Source of the DNA: Scybalousia_A sp964626385
Lineage (GTDB): Bacteria; Bacteroidota; Bacteroidia; Bacteroidales; P3
Direction of reading: 5' to 3'
Assembly: GCA_964626385.1 (NCBI GenBank)
Contig: CAZVEO010000026.1
Location: 1 to 26,087 of the forward strand
DNA: 26,087 nucleotides
The position numbers and the translations under genes are program-made. The notes under the pieces were generated by a model that was not told the origin of the DNA, did not search any database, and was given only the letters and a program-made list of their open reading frames with translations. This document shows, piece by piece, positions 16,694 through 24,653 of this stretch (position 1 is its first letter; every line of letters starts with the position of its first letter).

Positions 16694-16891
16694 AAAAAGG
16701 TTAACTCTTTGATAATCAGTATTAGTACTACTATTTTTGACTTATAAAAGGGTGTTTACGAAATTTCCTGAAAAAATATTTTTTGAATGTTTTTTATAAG
16801 TTAGCATAAGTTGAGATGGGTTATTTAAGGTTAGCATAAGTCGTTACAGAATTATTATGGCTTTGCGTTTTATAAAACACCCTATGGGTGC
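16694..16891 (+). repeat. Composite dispersed repeat, locus 3
   Basis: The same modules as at the start of the window occur in the same order. They are AAAAAGGTTAA with GATAATCAGTA (16694-16721), GAAAAAATATTTTTTGA (16770-16786), two GTTAGCATAAG motifs 29 bp apart (16798-16812 and 16827-16841), and a 33-bp GGCTTTGCG...hairpin unit (16859-16891). A further hairpin, CAGGC-TAT-GCCTG (16891-16903), runs over the folC stop codon. The orientation is opposite to locus 2, so the two convergent genes each end against an element. Confidence 0.75.
16871..16891 (-). terminator. Probable folC terminator within the repeat
   Basis: On the minus strand, directly after the folC stop, GCACCC-ATA-GGGTGT forms a hairpin followed by TTTATAAAAC. 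The hairpin with its short T-rich tail looks like a weak intrinsic terminator and is part of the dispersed palindromic unit. Confidence 0.45.
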
Positions 16892-16894
16892 AGG

Positions 16895-18193
16895 CTATGC
16901 CTGTAGGATTTCTGCTACTGTGTAGGTGGAGCCTCCGATAAAGACCATTGCATTAGTTTTTTTTGCATCTTTTAAGGCTTGATTATAAGCTTGTTTTACG
17001 CTTTGAAAAACTTTGTATTTCATTCTGTTGCTTTGAAACTTTTGCGCTAATATTTCCACATCTAAACCGCGAGGTATATTGGCTTTGCAAAGAAAATATT
17101 CTGCTTCTTTGGGTAACATGGTTATTTCTTTGTCTATATCTTTATCATTAACTACTCCAAAAACGAAGTTGAGTTTCTCTTTCTTTACTTTTTCAAGTTG
17201 TTTGAGTACAAAGGAAAGTCCCTCTTCATTGTGTCCTGTATCGCAAATGGTTAAAGGTTTTTTTCTAAGAATTTGCCATCTTCCTTGTAGAAGAAAATTG
17301 TTTTGGACATTTTTTATACCTTCCTTTATATCGTTTTTGCTTATATTATAATCTTCTAAGGTATTTAGAGCCTCTATGGTTTGTAATACTCCGAGCAAAT
17401 TCTTTTTTTGATACTCTCCTTTTAGAGGGCATTGCAAATTTTGTATAAACAATTGCCCATTCCTATAAACATCGGCAGATAAAAATTCATCATCCTCATC
17501 AATATTTTTTAATTCATAATTTTCATCTGCAAAGTAAATAGGGGCGTTCATTTGCTTAGCTTTTTGCAAAAATACCTCTTTTGTTTCTGTTTGGCTTTGA
17601 GATATAACTATAGGTGTATTTGGTTTAATTATTCCCGCTTTTTCAGAGGCTATTTTAGGTAGAGTATTACCCAAAAATTGTGTATGGTCAAAACTTATAT
17701 TGGTTATAAGACAACACAGAGGAGAAAGCACATTAGTGGAGTCCAACCTTCCACCCATACCTACTTCTACGACAGCATTGTCTATTTTTTTTTGTCTAAA
17801 ATAATTAAAAGCCATAGCAACCATAAGTTCAAAAAACGAAGGTTGTATGTTTTCTATTTCTTGCTTGTATTTTTTTAAGAAATTGATAACATAATTTTTG
17901 CTACATAATTTGCCGTCCACACTTATTCTCTCCCTTAAATCAACCAAATGTGGCGAGGTGTGTAGTCCTGTTTTCTTGCCACTTTGTTTTAATATGGAGG
18001 CTATAAGATGGGAACAAGAGCCTTTGCCATTAGTCCCTGCTATGTGTATAGAGGAAAAGGCATTTTGAGGATTGCCCAAACAATTCATAAACTTTATTGT
18101 GTTATCAATATCTGTTTTGTATGCCGCAGCGCCTATTCTATGAAATACGGGTAATTGATTATAAAGATATTCGTTTGCTTGTGTGTAGTCCAT
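16895..18193 (-). CDS. folC: Bifunctional dihydrofolate synthase / folylpolyglutamate synthase
   Basis: FolC adds glutamate to dihydropteroate and extends polyglutamate tails on folates. It is a Mur-ligase-like ATPase. HIAGTNGKGSCSHL (about 50-63) holds the P-loop (GTNGKGS, 53-59), and TSPHLVDLRERI and SFDHTQFLGNTLPKIASEKAGI follow as the family blocks. The C-terminal domain has DTGHNEEG and the end GGSTYTVAEILQA. At 432 aa it is full length. The final two codons and the TAG stop lie within a repeat hairpin. The gene starts 16 bp after folE, so the two form a small folate/pterin operon. Confidence 0.92.
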   Translation of the reverse strand: MDYTQANEYLYNQLPVFHRIGAAAYKTDIDNTIKFMNCLGNPQNAFSSIHIAGTNGKGSCSHLIASILKQSGKKTGLHTSPHLVDLRERISVDGKLCSKNYVINFLKKYKQEIENIQPSFFELMVAMAFNYFRQKKIDNAVVEVGMGGRLDSTNVLSPLCCLITNISFDHTQFLGNTLPKIASEKAGIIKPNTPIVISQSQTETKEVFLQKAKQMNAPIYFADENYELKNIDEDDEFLSADVYRNGQLFIQNLQCPLKGEYQKKNLLGVLQTIEALNTLEDYNISKNDIKEGIKNVQNNFLLQGRWQILRKKPLTICDTGHNEEGLSFVLKQLEKVKKEKLNFVFGVVNDKDIDKEITMLPKEAEYFLCKANIPRGLDVEILAQKFQSNRMKYKVFQSVKQAYNQALKDAKKTNAMVFIGGSTYTVAEILQA

Positions 18194-18209
18194 TATTTGA
18201 TATTTTTTT

Positions 18210-18824
18210 TTAGACCAAATGTACTCCTATTAATCGCATAAACTCCCCTCTTGTTTTTTCGTCTTTTTTGAATGCTCCTATAAAATCAGATGTTGTAGTA
18301 AGGGAGTTTTGTTTTTGCACTCCTCTCATACTCATACAAAGGTGTCTTGCCTCTATTACAACTGCTACACCCAAGGGGTTAAGTGTTTCATAAATACAGG
18401 TAAGAATTTCTCTTGTCATTCTTTCTTGTACTTGTAACCTACGAGCAAAACAATCAACAACACGAGGTATTTTGCTAAGTCCGACAATGGTTCCGTTGGG
18501 GATATAAGCTACGTGAGCCTTGCCAAAAAAAGGTACCAAATGATGCTCACAAAGAGAATATATTTCTATATCCTTTACGATTACCATTTGCTTATAATCT
18601 TCCTTAAACATGGCCGAGCGAAGTATTTCAGCCGGGTTCATATCGTAGCCATGTGTAAAAAACTCCATCGCTTTAGCAACTCTCTCAGGTGTTTTCAATA
18701 ACCCATCTCTTTGAGGGTCTTCTCCTAAAAGTCTTAGTATTTCTTTGTAATGTAGAGCAAGTTGTTCTGTGTTATCCTTGTTGTAACGTTCTATTTTTTC
18801 GTATCCCTGCAAACTGCTACCCAT
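18210..18824 (-). CDS. folE: GTP cyclohydrolase I
   Basis: FolE converts GTP to dihydroneopterin triphosphate, the first step of folate (and pterin) synthesis. The zinc ligands are visible as C92 and H95 in SLCEHH and C163 in ARHLCMSMRG. GLLKTPERVAKAM, YIPNGTIVGLSKIPRVVDCFARR and QVQERMT are also family blocks. The length of 204 aa is typical for type I enzymes. It is the first gene of the minus-strand folE-folC pair and is transcribed divergently from the secreted-protein gene at 18940. A TACTTTTG box lies upstream on its strand. Confidence 0.95.
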   Translation of the reverse strand: MGSSLQGYEKIERYNKDNTEQLALHYKEILRLLGEDPQRDGLLKTPERVAKAMEFFTHGYDMNPAEILRSAMFKEDYKQMVIVKDIEIYSLCEHHLVPFFGKAHVAYIPNGTIVGLSKIPRVVDCFARRLQVQERMTREILTCIYETLNPLGVAVVIEARHLCMSMRGVQKQNSLTTTSDFIGAFKKDEKTRGEFMRLIGVHLV

Positions 18825-18857
18825 AATTTATTAAACTCTTATTGTTAAAATTTTTTG

Positions 18858-18865
18858 CAAAAGTA
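18858..18865 (-). promoter_or_regulatory. Probable -7 promoter element for folE-folC
   Basis: On the minus strand the sequence reads TACTTTTG, fitting TAnnTTTG, 33 nt upstream of the folE ATG. It lies 22 bp from the oppositely oriented box at 18888-18895. No clear -33 TTTG is visible. Confidence 0.45.
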
Positions 18866-18887
18866 TAAAAAATTGAAATAAAGTTTG

Positions 18888-18895
18888 TATTTTTG
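18888..18895 (+). promoter_or_regulatory. Probable -7 promoter element for the secreted-protein gene
   Basis: TATTTTTG fits TAnnTTTG and lies 44 nt upstream of the ATG at 18940. A TTG sits 12 bp before it, which is shorter than the usual spacing. The folE and 18940 promoters thus appear back to back in a 115-bp gap. Confidence 0.4.
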
Positions 18896-18939
18896 CTGTT
18901 GCTTTAATAAGAATAATCATTAAAAAAAGAGAATATTTT

Positions 18940-19671
18940 ATGAAGAGATTTATTTTTAGCGTTGTAATTATGACGTTTATGGCTTTGATAAGCTTTACAG
19001 CCAATGCACAACAAGGAAAGTGGGCAGGTTTGGTAAAATATAAAATAGAATGGAAGGGTAATGTTCCTCAAGGCTTGCCGACAGGCTGGGATGTGAAAGT
19101 TTATGAAAATATAATTTCTAAACCTGATATGCTTACTTTTGGACAATTGGGTAGTGTGATAGTTAATAGTGATAATAAAACTCAGACTTCTACTTTTGAC
19201 TTTTCTATGCTACCGGATGAGGGACCTACTGAAGGTATGAGTGGCAAATGGTTTGTTAGGGTTAAAATGACAGACGAAGATTTGAAAAAAGTAACAGATA
19301 AAATAAAATATGAATACACTGGTAACACTAAAGAAATAGCAGGGCTTACCTGTCAAGAAGTAAAAGTAACTTCCAAAGACGAAGAGGGAGAAGAAGTATC
19401 AGAGTTGATTTTTGTTACCAAAGAGTTAGGACCTATGGTAGATTTAAGTCTTTATCCTGGCTTAGATGCTTTTCCTATGGAGTATCCCGTAGAATTTTCG
19501 GCAGAACTTAGTGCTATCTTTACTGTTTCTGATTTGCAAAAAGGAAAGGTAAAGGATGTGGATGTAATGGTGGACTCTGGTTATGAGGAAATATCTCAAG
19601 AGGATTTTAATGAAATGATGAACGTTTTGTTTGGTGCTGGTGGCTCAGAAGGAGATGAGGACGATATGTAA
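18940..19671 (+). CDS. Secreted protein of unknown function (GLPGLI/DUF4412-like by appearance)
   Basis: A clear Sec signal peptide comes first: MKRF, a hydrophobic core and ANA before QQ, with cleavage expected after residue 23. The mature 220 residues are polar and rich in beta-type segments. YEYTGNTKEIAGLTCQEVKVTSK, followed by a strand-rich ELIFVTKELGP, resembles small Bacteroidetes periplasmic proteins of the DUF4412/GLPGLI type, but I cannot confirm the family. The C-terminus is very acidic (GSEGDEDDM). One cysteine remains after cleavage and there is no lipobox, so it is probably soluble in the periplasm. It is followed by a strong hairpin and then ftsK. Confidence 0.65.
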   Translation: MKRFIFSVVIMTFMALISFTANAQQGKWAGLVKYKIEWKGNVPQGLPTGWDVKVYENIISKPDMLTFGQLGSVIVNSDNKTQTSTFDFSMLPDEGPTEGMSGKWFVRVKMTDEDLKKVTDKIKYEYTGNTKEIAGLTCQEVKVTSKDEEGEEVSELIFVTKELGPMVDLSLYPGLDAFPMEYPVEFSAELSAIFTVSDLQKGKVKDVDVMVDSGYEEISQEDFNEMMNVLFGAGGSEGDEDDM

Positions 19672-19699
19672 ATAAAAGAAATAATAACTTAATAATTCA

Positions 19700-19739
19700 T
19701 ATACGATATACTGAAAGAAAACTTTTGGTATATCGTATA
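19700..19739. terminator. Long hairpin between the secreted-protein gene and ftsK
   Basis: TATACGATATAC (19700-19711) pairs perfectly with GTATATCGTATA (19728-19739). The stem continues inwards through two G-T wobbles and GAAAG-type pairing to an AAAA loop, about 18 pairs in all. It lies 29 nt after the stop at 19671 and 37 nt before ftsK. No U-tract follows on the plus strand, so it may be a processing or attenuation structure rather than a classical terminator. Confidence 0.5.
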
Positions 19740-19776
19740 GTATGTATTTAAAAAAAAAGAGAATAGTAAAACAAAT

Positions 19777-22365
19777 ATGCCTAAGAAAACAAAAACAACA
19801 AAGCAAAAGACTACAAAAACGATAGAAAAGAATAAGATTAAAAAATCCGAAAGTTTTCTTTCTTTTATTGTAGGTTGTTTTCGCTCGGAGCAGTTTCCAC
19901 GTGTGGTCGCAGTGGGCTTGCTTTTGTTTACGGTGTTTTGTTTTATGGCTTTTGTTTCTTTCTTTGTAACATGGTTTAAGGATTATGCTTTAGTAGAGAA
20001 CATAACTCCCTATTCCCTCCTAACCAAAGCAAGTAATATTAACAATTGGTGTGGTAATATTGGTGCTTTCGTTGCCTATGTTTTTATAAGGTATACATTT
20101 GGCTTGGGGTCTTTTGGCTTTCTAATACTTTTTGTTCTTATAGTATTGCGTTTGTTTGATGTACCCATAAAAAAACTTTCAAAATGGGTGTTGTCTACTT
20201 TGGTTCTTATGCTTTGGTTGTCGTGTATATTTGGCTTTGTTGTTGTGGCATGTGGAGTGGAGAAAATGGAGGACTTTGCAGGTGTGGTAGGTATAGGTAT
20301 TAATCAACTTTGGTGTTCTTATATAAGTATAGTGGGCTGTGTGCTTGTGCATTTGGCTTTTACAATGGCTATACCTATACTGCTGTTTAATGTAAAGTAT
20401 TCCAAACTTTTCAGAACTTTTAATTTACCAAAAGAAGAAAAAGAAAAGCAATACAAAGAAAAACAAGATATATCTGTTTCCACAATAATACCTGCCGAAA
20501 AAATGAATTTGGAAAGAGGTTATAGGGAAAAGGATATTACAGAAACAGAAAAGGAAAATTCTCATATTGAAACTTTAGATGACTTTAAAGGAAAAGAATT
20601 AAATAGAAAAACCGATACCTCTACACAAGAGCAATTAGAAGAGTTGGCAACAACTTTTGTTATAAAACGAGATGGACAAACCATAACAATAGATGACACT
20701 CCTACGCAAATCATAGAAGGCGAGCAAGAGGAACAAAAAGTTGTTGAACAAGATAATATACCTTTTACAGTCAAAGGTACGGGAGTACAAGAGGAAATAA
20801 TAGACTCTACTGATACGGAAACGCAAGAGCATTACACTGTAGATGAGCCATACGACCCGCATTTGGATTTGAGCAACTTTGTTATTCCTTCAACAGATAT
20901 GCTCATAGATTATGATAAGAAAAACAAAGTTGTTACAGAAACAGAGTTATTAAATAACAATAGACGAATAAAAGAAACTTTAAAAAATTATGGCATAGCC
21001 ATTACAAGCATAGAAGCAACGCCTGGTCCGACAGTTACTTTATACGAAATAATACCGGCTCCGGGAGTTAGAATTTCTCAAATAAAAAATTTGGCAGATG
21101 ATATTGCTTTGAGTTTGTCGGCTTTGGGTATTAGAATCATAGCGCCTATTCCGGGCAAGGGTGCAATAGGTATAGAGGTGCCAAATTCCAATCCGCAGGT
21201 TGTTTCTATGAAATCTATGATAGAATCAAAAGAATTTCAAAACAGCAAAGCCGAACTTCCTATTGTTATAGGAAAAACTGTGGAGAATGAAATATTTGTA
21301 ACTGACCTTGCAAAAGCTCCTCACCTTCTTGTAGCAGGAGCAACTGGTCAGGGTAAGTCTGTGGGACTTAATGTTATAGTTACTTCTTTGTTGTATAAAA
21401 AACATCCTTCGGAGTTAAAATTTGTTTTCGTTGACCCCAAGAAAGTAGAATTATCCCTTTATTCTAATTTGGAAAGACATTATTTGGCAAAAATACCAGA
21501 TACGGACGAACCGGTAATTACCGATGTTGATTTGGTTGAGAAAACGCTTAGGTCCTTGTGTGTGCTTATGGACACAAGGTATAATCTTTTGAGAGATGCA
21601 CAATGCAAGAAAATAACCGAATACAATGAAAAATTTCTTTCTCGCCGTATTCCTATGATAAACGGGCATGGTTTTATGCCTTATATAGTTGTGGTTATAG
21701 ATGAGTTTGCTGACCTTATAATGACAGCGGGCAAGAAAATAGAAGAGCCTATTTGTCGTTTAGCACAGTTGGCTCGTGCCGTGGGTATTCACCTAATCAT
21801 TGCTACACAGCGTCCAAGTGTGGATATTATAACAGGAAAGATAAAAGCCAATTTTCCAGCACGTGCGGCTTTTAAAACAAGCAGTATGGTGGACTCCAAA
21901 ACTATTTTGGATACTCCGGGAGCCGAGCAACTTATAGGTAGGGGAGATATGCTATTTTCGGCAAGTGGTAAATTAACTCGTTTGCAATGTGCAATGATAG
22001 ATACTCCTGAAATAGAGAGTTTGGTACAGGCTATATGTGAACAGCAAGGTTATCCTTCTTGTTTTGAGTTGCCACCTCCTCCAATAGATGGAGCATCGGG
22101 TAAGGATGATGTTGCGGATGTTTCCAAAGTAGAGATAGACCCTTTGTTTGAAGATGCCGCCATTTGTGTAGTAGATACGCAGCATGGAAGTACTTCTACT
22201 ATTCAGCGAAAATTTGCCATAGGATACAACAGAGCAGGTAAGATAGTTGACCAATTAGAAGTGGCAGGTATAGTTGGTCCTTTCAGAGGAAGCAAGCCGA
22301 GAGAAGTTTTGGTAAAGAGTAGGGAGCAATTGGATACCATACTTACCCAAGTTCTATCTAAATAA
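19777..22365 (+). CDS. ftsK: DNA translocase FtsK
   Basis: FtsK is a septum-anchored motor that pumps chromosome ends during division. Four or more membrane segments occur within about residues 37-207. They are followed by a charged low-complexity linker (about 210-365) and the RecA-like motor (about 365-780). Walker A is GATGQGKS (K527), Walker B is VVVIDEFADL (D642) and TQRPSVDIITGKIKANFPAR is the family block. The C-terminal gamma winged helix reads QRKFAIGYNRAGKIVDQLE, with N818, K822 and D825 at the positions that read polar sequences in proteobacterial FtsK. At 862 aa it is complete. A paralogue follows 39 bp downstream. Confidence 0.95.
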   Translation: MPKKTKTTKQKTTKTIEKNKIKKSESFLSFIVGCFRSEQFPRVVAVGLLLFTVFCFMAFVSFFVTWFKDYALVENITPYSLLTKASNINNWCGNIGAFVAYVFIRYTFGLGSFGFLILFVLIVLRLFDVPIKKLSKWVLSTLVLMLWLSCIFGFVVVACGVEKMEDFAGVVGIGINQLWCSYISIVGCVLVHLAFTMAIPILLFNVKYSKLFRTFNLPKEEKEKQYKEKQDISVSTIIPAEKMNLERGYREKDITETEKENSHIETLDDFKGKELNRKTDTSTQEQLEELATTFVIKRDGQTITIDDTPTQIIEGEQEEQKVVEQDNIPFTVKGTGVQEEIIDSTDTETQEHYTVDEPYDPHLDLSNFVIPSTDMLIDYDKKNKVVTETELLNNNRRIKETLKNYGIAITSIEATPGPTVTLYEIIPAPGVRISQIKNLADDIALSLSALGIRIIAPIPGKGAIGIEVPNSNPQVVSMKSMIESKEFQNSKAELPIVIGKTVENEIFVTDLAKAPHLLVAGATGQGKSVGLNVIVTSLLYKKHPSELKFVFVDPKKVELSLYSNLERHYLAKIPDTDEPVITDVDLVEKTLRSLCVLMDTRYNLLRDAQCKKITEYNEKFLSRRIPMINGHGFMPYIVVVIDEFADLIMTAGKKIEEPICRLAQLARAVGIHLIIATQRPSVDIITGKIKANFPARAAFKTSSMVDSKTILDTPGAEQLIGRGDMLFSASGKLTRLQCAMIDTPEIESLVQAICEQQGYPSCFELPPPPIDGASGKDDVADVSKVEIDPLFEDAAICVVDTQHGSTSTIQRKFAIGYNRAGKIVDQLEVAGIVGPFRGSKPREVLVKSREQLDTILTQVLSK

Positions 22366-22404
22366 AGAGTATTAAGTAATTTAAAAAAAACAAATGATTA
22401 AGAT

Positions 22405-23937
22405 ATGGAAGAGCGTTGTATAAAAGAGCAAAATACAGAATTGAAAGACTTTGTCGTACCTTCAACAGATTTTCTTGTTGATTATGATTCTCAAAACACA
22501 CCTCTCACTCAAGAGGAACTTGAAACCAATAAAGAATTGATTGAGGATACTTTGTTTGATTATGATATAGATATTGTTGATATAAAAGCAACTCCGGGAC
22601 CTACCATAACTTTGTATGAAATAAAACCCGCACCAGGTGTAAGAATTTCTCAAATAAGAAATTTGGCTGATGATATTGCTTTGAGTATTTCGGCTTTGAG
22701 TGTTAGAATTATAGCGCCTATGCCAGGTAGAGGTACTGTGGGAATAGAAGTACCAAACAAAAGACCTCAGATTGTTTCTATGAAATCTATGATAGAGTCT
22801 CATGAGTTTCAGAATACTAAGGCTGAACTTCCTATAGTTATGGGTAGAACGGTGGAAAATGAGGTTTTTGTAACCGACCTTGCCAAAGCCCCTCATATTC
22901 TTGTAGCAGGAGCAACAGGTCAGGGTAAATCTGTAGGGTTGAATGTTATTATTACTTCTTTGATTTACAAAAAAAAGCCTTCAGAATTAAAGTTTGTTTT
23001 CATAGACCCAAAGAAAGTAGAGTTATCTTTTTATTCTGATTTGGAAAAACATTATTTGGCAAAAATACCTGAGGTTGATGAGGCTGTTTTGACCGAAGTA
23101 GAAGCAGTAAAAAGCACTTTGAAATCTCTTTGTATTCTTATGGATGAAAGGTATAATCTGTTAAAAGAGGCTCATTGCAAGAAAATAACAGAATACAATG
23201 AAAAGGTTGCTTTGCAAAACAAAAATGATTTCATGCCTTATATAGTTGTGGTTGTGGATGAGTTCGCTGACCTTATAATGACAGCGGGTAAGGAAATAGA
23301 AGAGCCTATTTGTCGTTTGGCACAACTGGCTCGTGCAGTGGGTATTCATTTAATCATAGCAACGCAACGTCCAAGTGTGGATATTATAACTGGTAAAATA
23401 AAGGCTAATTTTCCTGTTCGTGTTGCTTTTAAAACAAGTAGTGTTGTTGATTCTCAAACTATCTTAGATTCCAAAGGAGCCGAGCAACTTATAGGAAGAG
23501 GAGATATGTTGTTTTCTGAAGGAGGTAAATTGACTCGTTTGCAATGTGCTTTTATAGACACAAAGGAAATAGAGAGTTTGGTGCAAGCAGTGTTTAGGCA
23601 ACAAGGTTATTCTTCTTGTTATTTTTTGCCTGCAACAATAGAACCACAAGAGGTTACTCCTGTTGAAGCTAAAAAAGAACTTCCAAGCCTTGCGGGAATG
23701 AAAATAGATGCTTTGTTTAAAGATGTTGCACAAAGTGTTGTAGAGAGTCAAAACGGAGATTCTATGTTTATCCAAATGAAATTTGCTTTGGGTTATGGAA
23801 GAGTAAGTAGTATATTGGAGCAGTTGGAGGCTGCAGGTATAGTTGGACAAGCAATCGGAGTAAAACCAAGAGAAGTTTTAGTGAAGAATAATGAACAATT
23901 AGAAAAAATATTTGAGAAGGTTTTTGATTCAAAGTAG
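22405..23937 (+). CDS. Second, soluble FtsK/SpoIIIE-type translocase (tandem paralogue without membrane domain)
   Basis: This 510-aa protein aligns with the last 500 or so residues of the preceding FtsK. The alignment begins at DFVVPSTDFLVDYD, matching NFVIPSTDMLIDYD there. It has no membrane segments and only some 12 residues before the homology. The motor looks intact: Walker A GATGQGKS (K175), Walker B VVVVDEFADL (D285) and TQRPSVDIITGKIKANFPVR. The gamma domain is present but reads YGRVSSILEQLE, with G465, S469 and E472 where the first copy has N, K and D. The DNA differs throughout the gene, so this is a true old duplication and not an assembly echo. It may assemble alone or mix into FtsK hexamers; its role is unknown. 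Confidence 0.88.
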   Translation: MEERCIKEQNTELKDFVVPSTDFLVDYDSQNTPLTQEELETNKELIEDTLFDYDIDIVDIKATPGPTITLYEIKPAPGVRISQIRNLADDIALSISALSVRIIAPMPGRGTVGIEVPNKRPQIVSMKSMIESHEFQNTKAELPIVMGRTVENEVFVTDLAKAPHILVAGATGQGKSVGLNVIITSLIYKKKPSELKFVFIDPKKVELSFYSDLEKHYLAKIPEVDEAVLTEVEAVKSTLKSLCILMDERYNLLKEAHCKKITEYNEKVALQNKNDFMPYIVVVVDEFADLIMTAGKEIEEPICRLAQLARAVGIHLIIATQRPSVDIITGKIKANFPVRVAFKTSSVVDSQTILDSKGAEQLIGRGDMLFSEGGKLTRLQCAFIDTKEIESLVQAVFRQQGYSSCYFLPATIEPQEVTPVEAKKELPSLAGMKIDALFKDVAQSVVESQNGDSMFIQMKFALGYGRVSSILEQLEAAGIVGQAIGVKPREVLVKNNEQLEKIFEKVFDSK

Positions 23938-23981
23938 CAGTGTAAAAAAAAACTATTTTCTACTACATAAAGAAATAAAAA

Positions 23982-24653
23982 ATGAGAAGAACTTTATTAT
24001 TCATATTTGCTTTATTTTATTCCGTTTTTGTTTTAGCACAAATGGAAGTCAGTACGGTAAAAGAAAGCAGAGAACCTTGGAAATTTGGTATAAGTGTTAA
24101 TGGAACCTACGACTGGGTTAATCAACCCAAATATATAGAAAAGAAATATGGTGCAAAGGTTGGAGTGGTGGGAGAAAAACATTTGGTTTATAATCTCTAT
24201 TTTAAGCCTATGCTTGCAATGTGGAAGAAGGGGTATAAATCAGTTTTTAAGCAAGGTACAACCGATGTTGATGGTTATTTTTTGGATATAGAGGCAAAGT
24301 TGGAATTAAAGTTTGGAGATGAAAGAGCGGGTAGGGGACTTGTTGTTTCTTTGACTCCTTTTATAACTTATGGCTTATTTGGCAATACTACATGGACAAA
24401 CAGCGACCAAAGTGATAAGGATAATTATACTGAAGGTATGAGTAAAACAGTGAAAACCTTTGCTGACGGTAATTTACACAAAGAGGATGTTGGTTATATG
24501 TTTGGTATTGGTTATGATTTTAATCACCATTGGGAAATCAATGCAAGTTACACCATGGGTTTTGTCAACATAGGCAGATGGAACAATTATCGTTGGCGAG
24601 GTTGGAGCCTTGGAATGACTTATTTCTTTCACTCAGATAAAAAAAGACGATGA
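23982..24653 (+). CDS. Probable outer-membrane beta-barrel protein
   Basis: A signal peptide (MRRTLLFIFALFYSVFVLA, cleavage before Q20) precedes about 200 residues with the alternating aromatic pattern of a small barrel. Examples are KFGISVNGTYDW, LVVSLTPFITYGLF, VGYMFGIGYDFNHHWEINASYTMG and a last strand WSLGMTYFFHS close to the C-terminus. This fits the broad porin-family/OMP_b-brl group of Bacteroidetes, with eight or ten strands likely; no specific function can be assigned. Its stop overlaps the start of the glycosyltransferase gene (ATGA), so the two are translationally coupled. Confidence 0.65.
   Translation: MRRTLLFIFALFYSVFVLAQMEVSTVKESREPWKFGISVNGTYDWVNQPKYIEKKYGAKVGVVGEKHLVYNLYFKPMLAMWKKGYKSVFKQGTTDVDGYFLDIEAKLELKFGDERAGRGLVVSLTPFITYGLFGNTTWTNSDQSDKDNYTEGMSKTVKTFADGNLHKEDVGYMFGIGYDFNHHWEINASYTMGFVNIGRWNNYRWRGWSLGMTYFFHSDKKRR

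Noticed and set aside
22405..23937. Assembly artefact repeating the 3' part of ftsK
   Set aside because: The two copies differ at many silent and amino-acid positions along their whole length, and the second has its own start and spacer.
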